A DNA stretch of 64,000 nt from an uncultured Gemmatimonadota bacterium (lineage in GTDB: Bacteria > Gemmatimonadota > Gemmatimonadetes > Longimicrobiales > Longimicrobiaceae): contig CADCTW010000089.1 in the NCBI GenBank assembly GCA_902805735.1, forward strand, positions 62,001 to 126,000, in the 5' to 3' direction. Both the position numbers and the translations under genes were made by a program. Positions within the stretch are counted from its first letter, which is position 1; each line of letters begins with the position of its first letter. Below the pieces are notes generated by a model that saw only the letters and a list, made by a program, of their open reading frames with translations, ran no database searches and was not told where the DNA came from. Shown piece by piece: positions 60,030-64,000 of this stretch.

Positions 60030-60998
60030 TCAATACGCATCCGCGACAAACTGCGCCGCGTTGTTCCGGTCGAAGAAGCGGTCGGTGATCAGCTTCTTGG
60101 TCGGGACCGGCTGGTCCTTGCGGATCTGCTCGATGGTTTCGAAGGCGATGGGGCCGAAGCGGGGGTTGCTCTCCACGGTGGCGCCCAGCTCGCCGCGCTG
60201 GATCGCTTCGAGGGCCGCGCGCTGGCCGTCGATGGAGACGATCTTGACGTCGGCGCCCGGTTTGCGGCCCGAGGCCCTCAGTGCCTGGATGGCGCCGAGA
60301 GCCATCTCGTCGTTGTGGGCGTATACGGCCGTGATCTGGGGGCCGAGCGACTGCGCGATGTTCTGCATCACCCGCTGCCCGTTGGCGCGGGAGAACTCGC
60401 CCGTCTGCGAGGCCAGGATCTTCATCCCAGGGTGCTGCGCGATCACCTCGCGGAAGCCCTTGGCGCGGTCGGCGGCCACGGAGGAGCCGGGGGTGCCGGT
60501 CAGCTCCACGATCCCCGCGTTGCCGCCCGTCTCCTTCACCAGCCACTCGGCCGCGCGCTTCCCCTGCTCCACGAAGTTGGAGCCCAGGAAGGTCACGAAG
60601 TCCTCGCCCGCCGTCCCCTCCGCCTCGCGGTCCACCAGGACCACGGGGATGTTGGCGTCGCGCGCCGCCTGCAGCGCGGGCGCCAGCCCCTCGAACTCGC
60701 GCGGGGCCAGGAGGATCACGTCCACGCGCCGCGCGATCAGGTCCTCCACGTCGGCCACCTGCTTCGCCGTCTGGTCCTGCGCGTCGGTGACCACCAGCTC
60801 GTAGCCGCGCTTCTGCGCCTCGTCGCGCAGGCTCTTCGTCTGCGCCATGCGCCAGGGGTTGTCGTGTCCCATCTGCGAGAAGCCCACCGTGAACTTGCCG
60901 TCGTCCGCCTTCTTCTGGCAGCCGGCCAGCGTCGCGAGCGCGAGCACGGGCAGCAGCCCCGCGCGCAGGAGGGTACGAAGACGGGGCGGCTGCGGCAT
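60030..60998 (-). CDS. sugar ABC transporter substrate-binding protein (YtfQ-like)
   Basis: 322 aa lipoprotein: signal 'LRAGLLPVLALATLAGCQKK' (lipobox LAGC). Periplasmic-binding fold: 'FTVGFSQMGHDNPWRMAQTK', 'VDVILLAPREFEGLAPAL', 'IPVVLVDREAEG', 'GIVELTGTPGSSVAADRAKGFREVI', 'AVYAHNDEMALGAIQAL', 'KIVSIDGQRAALEAI'. Its overall pattern is closest to YtfQ, the galactofuranose-binding protein, among those I recognise. First gene of the importer; a sigma-70-type promoter with a LacI-type operator lies upstream. Confidence 0.92.
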   Translation of the reverse strand: MPQPPRLRTLLRAGLLPVLALATLAGCQKKADDGKFTVGFSQMGHDNPWRMAQTKSLRDEAQKRGYELVVTDAQDQTAKQVADVEDLIARRVDVILLAPREFEGLAPALQAARDANIPVVLVDREAEGTAGEDFVTFLGSNFVEQGKRAAEWLVKETGGNAGIVELTGTPGSSVAADRAKGFREVIAQHPGMKILASQTGEFSRANGQRVMQNIAQSLGPQITAVYAHNDEMALGAIQALRASGRKPGADVKIVSIDGQRAALEAIQRGELGATVESNPRFGPIAFETIEQIRKDQPVPTKKLITDRFFDRNNAAQFVADAY

Positions 60999-61056
60999 GG
61001 GTGGGCTCGGGCTGGTGGGCTGGGTGGACGGCCGCGCGGGCGGCTTGAACTTTTCC

Positions 61057-61066
61057 GAAACGTTTC
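61057..61066. promoter_or_regulatory. LacI-family operator GAAACGTTTC
   Basis: Perfect 10-bp palindrome with central CG, the standard half-site geometry for LacI/GalR regulators, 59 bp upstream of the binding-protein ATG and just downstream of its predicted transcription start; binding there would block transcription. Confidence 0.75.
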
Positions 61067-61080
61067 AATTCGGTTCAGAG

Positions 61081-61110
61081 ACAGTACGCTTGCGAGGTGC
61101 ACGCTGTCAA
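61081..61110 (-). promoter_or_regulatory. promoter of the sugar importer operon
   Basis: Minus strand TTGACA (61110-61105), 18-bp spacer, TACTGT (61086-61081), in front of the binding-protein gene. The start site would fall near 61074, directly before the GAAACGTTTC operator. Confidence 0.65.
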
Positions 61111-61206
61111 GCACCTTCGCCGACCCCCGCTTCCCGCCGTTCCTCACGACCGATCGCGGCCCGGCGGAAACTCCAACCCCGCCAACGAGATGCGCGCAAT
61201 CTCACG

Positions 61207-61220
61207 TGTTTCCTTGGAAA
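61207..61220. promoter_or_regulatory. second dyad GTTTCC-TT-GGAAAC
   Basis: Perfect 6-bp arms with a 2-bp spacer, midway between the two divergent promoters. Could be an auxiliary operator for looping by the adjacent LacI protein or a site for another regulator. Confidence 0.45.
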
Positions 61221-61262
61221 CATCCCGCGCCGCGAACCCTGCACACAGGGTGAACATGATGC

Positions 61263-61291
61263 TTGACAGTTTCGCGATCAACGTCTAACCT
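61263..61291 (+). promoter_or_regulatory. candidate promoter of the lacI-type gene
   Basis: TTGACA (61263-61268), 17-bp spacer, TAACCT; a dyad GAAC-CT-GTTC at 61301-61310 lies near the predicted start and could mediate autoregulation. The -10 is weak. Confidence 0.5.
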
Positions 61292-61368
61292 GAACCGACC
61301 GAACCTGTTCAATAAAGTTCAACCGCGGCCAGGCTGCACCGCCCCGCGTCCCACACGACCTATCCCGA

Positions 61369-62481
61369 ATGACGAAGCAGCCGACCATCAACGACGTCGC
61401 GCGCCTGGCGGGGGTGTCCAAGGCCACCGTCTCGGCCGTGCTCAACGACATGGGCACGGTCAAGCGGTCCACGCGCGAGCGGGTGCTTTCCGTCATCGAG
61501 TCGCTCAACTACCGCAAGAGCGGGCCGGACCGGCGCAACCCCGGGCAGCAGATGCGCAGCCTGGCCCTGGTGATCAAGGAGATCGACAACCCATTCTACG
61601 GCGAGGTCATCACCGGAGCCCGCGGCGCCGCGGACGAGGCCGGCTACACGCTGGTCGTGATGAGCTCCGAAGGCGGCCACGAGGCGGAGCGCCGCGCCGT
61701 GGAGCTGCTCCAGCGCAAGGAAGTGGACGGCCTGATCCTGACGCCCGTGCTGGACGTGGACGCGGACCTTTCGCACCTGTTCGAGCTGAAGCGGCGCAAC
61801 TTCCCCTTCGTCCTGCTGGAGGAGGTGCGCGGGGTGCCGGGAAGCCTGATCGACGTGGACAACGAGGAGGCGTCGCGCCGCGCGGTGGAGTTCCTGATCG
61901 AGCAGGGGCACACGCGCATCGTGCACTTCGCCGGGCCCGAGTACTCGTCGCACAGCCAGGAGCGCATCGACGGGGTGCGGCGCGCGTGCAGCGGATCGCA
62001 CGTCATCTTCTCCGACGACGACGTGGTACGCGCGGGCGCCCACCTGGAAGACGGCTACCGCGCCGGCCTGGCGTACTTCGGCGACCGCCCGCCCGCGGAG
62101 CGGCCTACCGCGGTGACCTGCTACAACGACCTGGTGGCGATCGGCCTCTGCCGCGCGCTGGCGGAGCTGGGGATCCGCGTGCCGGACGACGTGTCGGTGA
62201 TCGGGTTCGACGACATCGCGCTCCTCGACTACCTGCCGGTGCGCCTGACCACGGTGCGCATGCCCAAGGGCGACATGGGGCGGCTCGCGGCGCAGCTTCT
62301 CATCCGCCACATCGAGTCGCGCGAGGCGCTCCCGCCCGAGAAGGTGTACCTGGAGGCCGAGCTGGTGGTGCGGGACTCCACGCGCGCGCTCCACGCCGAG
62401 GCACCGCCCGTACGGGTGCGGGTGGCGAGTACCGAGGAGACCGGGGCGCCCGCGGGCACCCGGCAGCGCGTGGCGCGATGA
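61369..62481 (+). CDS. LacI family transcriptional regulator
   Basis: 370 aa. N-terminal HTH 'TINDVARLAGVSKATVSAVLND' and hinge 'RSTRERVLSVIESLNYRK', then a periplasmic-binding-protein-like effector domain ('LALVIKEIDNPFYGEVITGA', 'VDGLILTPVLD', 'FLIEQGHTRIVHFAGP', 'DVSVIGFDDIALLDYLPVRLTTV'). Divergent from the importer operon with two dyads between, so it probably represses the importer until a sugar binds. The final roughly 30 residues are a Pro/Arg-rich extension. Stop overlaps the GH2 start as ATGA. Confidence 0.95.
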   Translation: MTKQPTINDVARLAGVSKATVSAVLNDMGTVKRSTRERVLSVIESLNYRKSGPDRRNPGQQMRSLALVIKEIDNPFYGEVITGARGAADEAGYTLVVMSSEGGHEAERRAVELLQRKEVDGLILTPVLDVDADLSHLFELKRRNFPFVLLEEVRGVPGSLIDVDNEEASRRAVEFLIEQGHTRIVHFAGPEYSSHSQERIDGVRRACSGSHVIFSDDDVVRAGAHLEDGYRAGLAYFGDRPPAERPTAVTCYNDLVAIGLCRALAELGIRVPDDVSVIGFDDIALLDYLPVRLTTVRMPKGDMGRLAAQLLIRHIESREALPPEKVYLEAELVVRDSTRALHAEAPPVRVRVASTEETGAPAGTRQRVAR

Positions 62482-64000
62482 GCCCGGCCGCGGTCGCGCA
62501 GCCCGGCGTGAGCATGCAGCTCGCCCCCGCGCCCGCGGCCGCTCCGCGCGCCTGGCGCCCGGCGCCGGGTGCGCTGCTCACCCGCTGGGCGGATCAGGTC
62601 GATCCCGGCAGCGTCCTTCCCGAGTACCCGCGCCCCCAAATGGTGCGCCCCCGCTGGCAGAGCCTCAACGGCACCTGGCAACTCGCGATCCTTCCCCACG
62701 GCGCCGCCTCCGTTCCGCTCGGCGAGGAGCTCCCCGAGCGCATCCTCGTCCCCTTCCCCGTGGAGTCCGCGCTTTCCGGCGTGGGCAGGCACGCGCAGCA
62801 CCTGGTCTACCGCCGCACCTTCCAGGCGGAGCTGGCAGAGGGCGAGCGGCTGCTGCTGCACTTCGGGGCGGTGGACTGGCGGGCGCGCGTGTTCGTGAAC
62901 GGGCGGCAGCTCGCGGAGCACACGGGGGGCTTCGACGCGTTCTCGGTGGACGTGACCGACGCGCTGGTCGCGGGCGAGCAGGAGCTGGTGGTGGCGGTGG
63001 ATGACCCCACGGACGGCTTCGGGCAGCCGCGCGGCAAGCAGGCGACTAAGCCGCACCCGATCTTCTACACGCCGGTCACCGGCATCTGGCAGACGGTGTG
63101 GCTGGAGCCCGTTCCCGCCGCGCGCATCGAGTCGCTGCGCATGACTCCAGACGTCCCGGGGGAAGCCCTGCGCCTGACGGTGCGCGGCGCCGCGGGAACC
63201 GTGGAGGCCGTCGCGCGCGCGCAGGGGCGCGAAGTCGGGCGGGCGCGCGGGCCGATGGGAAGCGAGATCCGCGTCCCCGTGCCCGCGCCGCGCCTGTGGG
63301 GGCCGGACGATCCCTTTTTGTACGACCTGCGCGTGACGCTGCTGGAGGGCGGGCGCGAGGTGGACGGCGTGGACAGCTACTTCGGGATGCGCACCGTGGG
63401 GCTGCAGCGCGACGAGCGCGGCTTCACCCGGATCGCGCTGAACGGCGAGCCCTGGTTCCACGTGGGGCCGCTGGACCAGGGCTGGTGGCCGGACGGCCTG
63501 TACACCGCCCCGACGGACGAGGCGCTGCGCTGGGACGTGGAGCGCACCAGGGCGCTCGGCTACGGCTTAACGCGCAAGCACATCAAGGTGGAGCCCGCGC
63601 GCTGGTACTTTCACGCGGACCGCCTGGGCCTCCCCGTCTGGCAGGACATGCCCTGCGGGTGGAACGACACGCCCGAGGCGCGCGGCCACTTCGCGGGCGA
63701 GCTGGCCGCCATGATGGATGGCCTGCACAACCATCCATCCATCCTGGTCTGGGTGCCCTTCAACGAGAAGTGGGGCCAGTGGTCGCACGAGGCCACGCGC
63801 GACACGGTGGCCGCCATGCGCCGCGCCGACCCGTCGCGCCTGATCGACGACGCCAGCGGATGGCAGCACACCGGCGCGGGCGACATCATCGACGTGCACC
63901 GCTACCGCGGCCCGCAGGCGCTGGTCCCCTCAGCCGAAAAAGCCACGGTGGTGGGCGAGTACGGCGGCCTCGGCTACGCGGAAGACGGCCACCTGTGGCG
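62478..64000 (+). CDS. glycoside hydrolase family 2 protein (beta-galactosidase-like), 3' truncated by window edge
   Basis: 507 codons in the window, no stop reached, so absent from the ORF track. ATG 62478 overlaps the lacI stop. Sugar-binding jelly roll 'RPRWQSLNGTWQLAILPHG', 'YRRTFQAELAEGERLLLHFG', 'ARVFVNGRQLAEHTGGFDAF'; 'FYTPVTGIWQTVWLEPV'; then the catalytic barrel 'ALGYGLTRKHIKVEPARWYF', 'LGLPVWQDMPCGWND', acid/base Glu in 'ILVWVPFNEKWGQWSHE' and likely nucleophile Glu in 'ATVVGEYGGLGY'. No signal peptide, so cytoplasmic hydrolysis of imported glycosides. Coupling to LacI implies co-regulation with the importer. Confidence 0.92.
   Translation, partial: MSPAAVAQPGVSMQLAPAPAAAPRAWRPAPGALLTRWADQVDPGSVLPEYPRPQMVRPRWQSLNGTWQLAILPHGAASVPLGEELPERILVPFPVESALSGVGRHAQHLVYRRTFQAELAEGERLLLHFGAVDWRARVFVNGRQLAEHTGGFDAFSVDVTDALVAGEQELVVAVDDPTDGFGQPRGKQATKPHPIFYTPVTGIWQTVWLEPVPAARIESLRMTPDVPGEALRLTVRGAAGTVEAVARAQGREVGRARGPMGSEIRVPVPAPRLWGPDDPFLYDLRVTLLEGGREVDGVDSYFGMRTVGLQRDERGFTRIALNGEPWFHVGPLDQGWWPDGLYTAPTDEALRWDVERTRALGYGLTRKHIKVEPARWYFHADRLGLPVWQDMPCGWNDTPEARGHFAGELAAMMDGLHNHPSILVWVPFNEKWGQWSHEATRDTVAAMRRADPSRLIDDASGWQHTGAGDIIDVHRYRGPQALVPSAEKATVVGEYGGLGYAEDGHLW

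Overview
GC-rich bacterial chromosome (about 70% G+C by eye) with strongly G/C-biased third codon positions, frequent GTG/TTG starts and many 4-nt GTGA/ATGA gene overlaps. The mix of families (Minf_1886 family protein, DUF4321, standalone SusC-type plug lipoprotein, ABC-2/CPBP fusion, inositol-lipid genes) and the dense intergenic palindromes suggest Gemmatimonadota, most likely a Longimicrobium-like organism. That placement is inference; no rRNA gene is present. No CRISPR, prophage, transposase or replication origin was seen. The only RNA genes found are two tRNAs (Met and fMet).

Layout. 1-3420: 5' end of a DHFR/RibD-like gene, then an unassigned trio (duplicated winged-helix protein, small GGFGFGSGG lipoprotein, helical-repeat protein) and two CAT-anticodon tRNAs. 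3.4-12.2 kb: housekeeping genes, all on the minus strand (ftsB-like, eno, NAD(P)HX repair enzyme, small conserved proteins, YigZ, DUF4321, polyprenyl diphosphate synthase, large TPR protein). 12.5-28.1 kb: hutI, a DEAH helicase, lipoproteins, an ABC exporter with a CPBP-fused permease, S41 and S13 peptidases, a response regulator with a degenerate GGDEF domain, and a phosphodiesterase. 28.1-29.7 kb: a compact + strand island of small genes (HicB-like, RusA-like, PD-(D/E)XK+HEPN, DUF433) lying between two copies of the family A palindrome. This is the best candidate here for an undescribed defence or toxin-antitoxin system. 29.7-34.4 kb: minus-strand operon rpmE-prfA-prmC-ylbF-CDP-alcohol phosphatidyltransferase-inositol-3-phosphate synthase, linking translation termination genes to inositol lipid synthesis. 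34.8-37.6 kb: sigma-54 two-component pair.

38.9-64.0 kb is a large carbohydrate region. It holds a sugar-acid module (GMC oxidoreductase, FAH-family hydrolase, LarA, aldehyde dehydrogenase, SDR, enolase-superfamily dehydratase), the Leloir operon galT-galE-galK, three GH43 enzymes, and a four-gene ABC importer resembling the YtfQ-YtfR-YtfT-YjfF galactofuranose system. A divergent LacI regulator is translationally coupled to a GH2 glycosidase that runs off the window. Together these suggest scavenging of galactose/arabinose-containing polysaccharide: extracellular trimming by GH43 lipoproteins, import of furanose sugars, cytoplasmic hydrolysis, then Leloir and oxidative non-phosphorylative catabolism.

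Several intergenic repeat families (called A-F here) fill most gaps. Family A is a roughly 64-bp palindrome. B and C are GC-rich stems bordered by GGTGAGGGCC-type ends. D and E are roughly 130-180-bp compound inverted repeats. Several copies have been absorbed into gene ends: the C-termini of the HicB-like protein and LarA, and the N-terminus of one GH43. Two short tandem arrays (13 bp and 15 bp) also occur.
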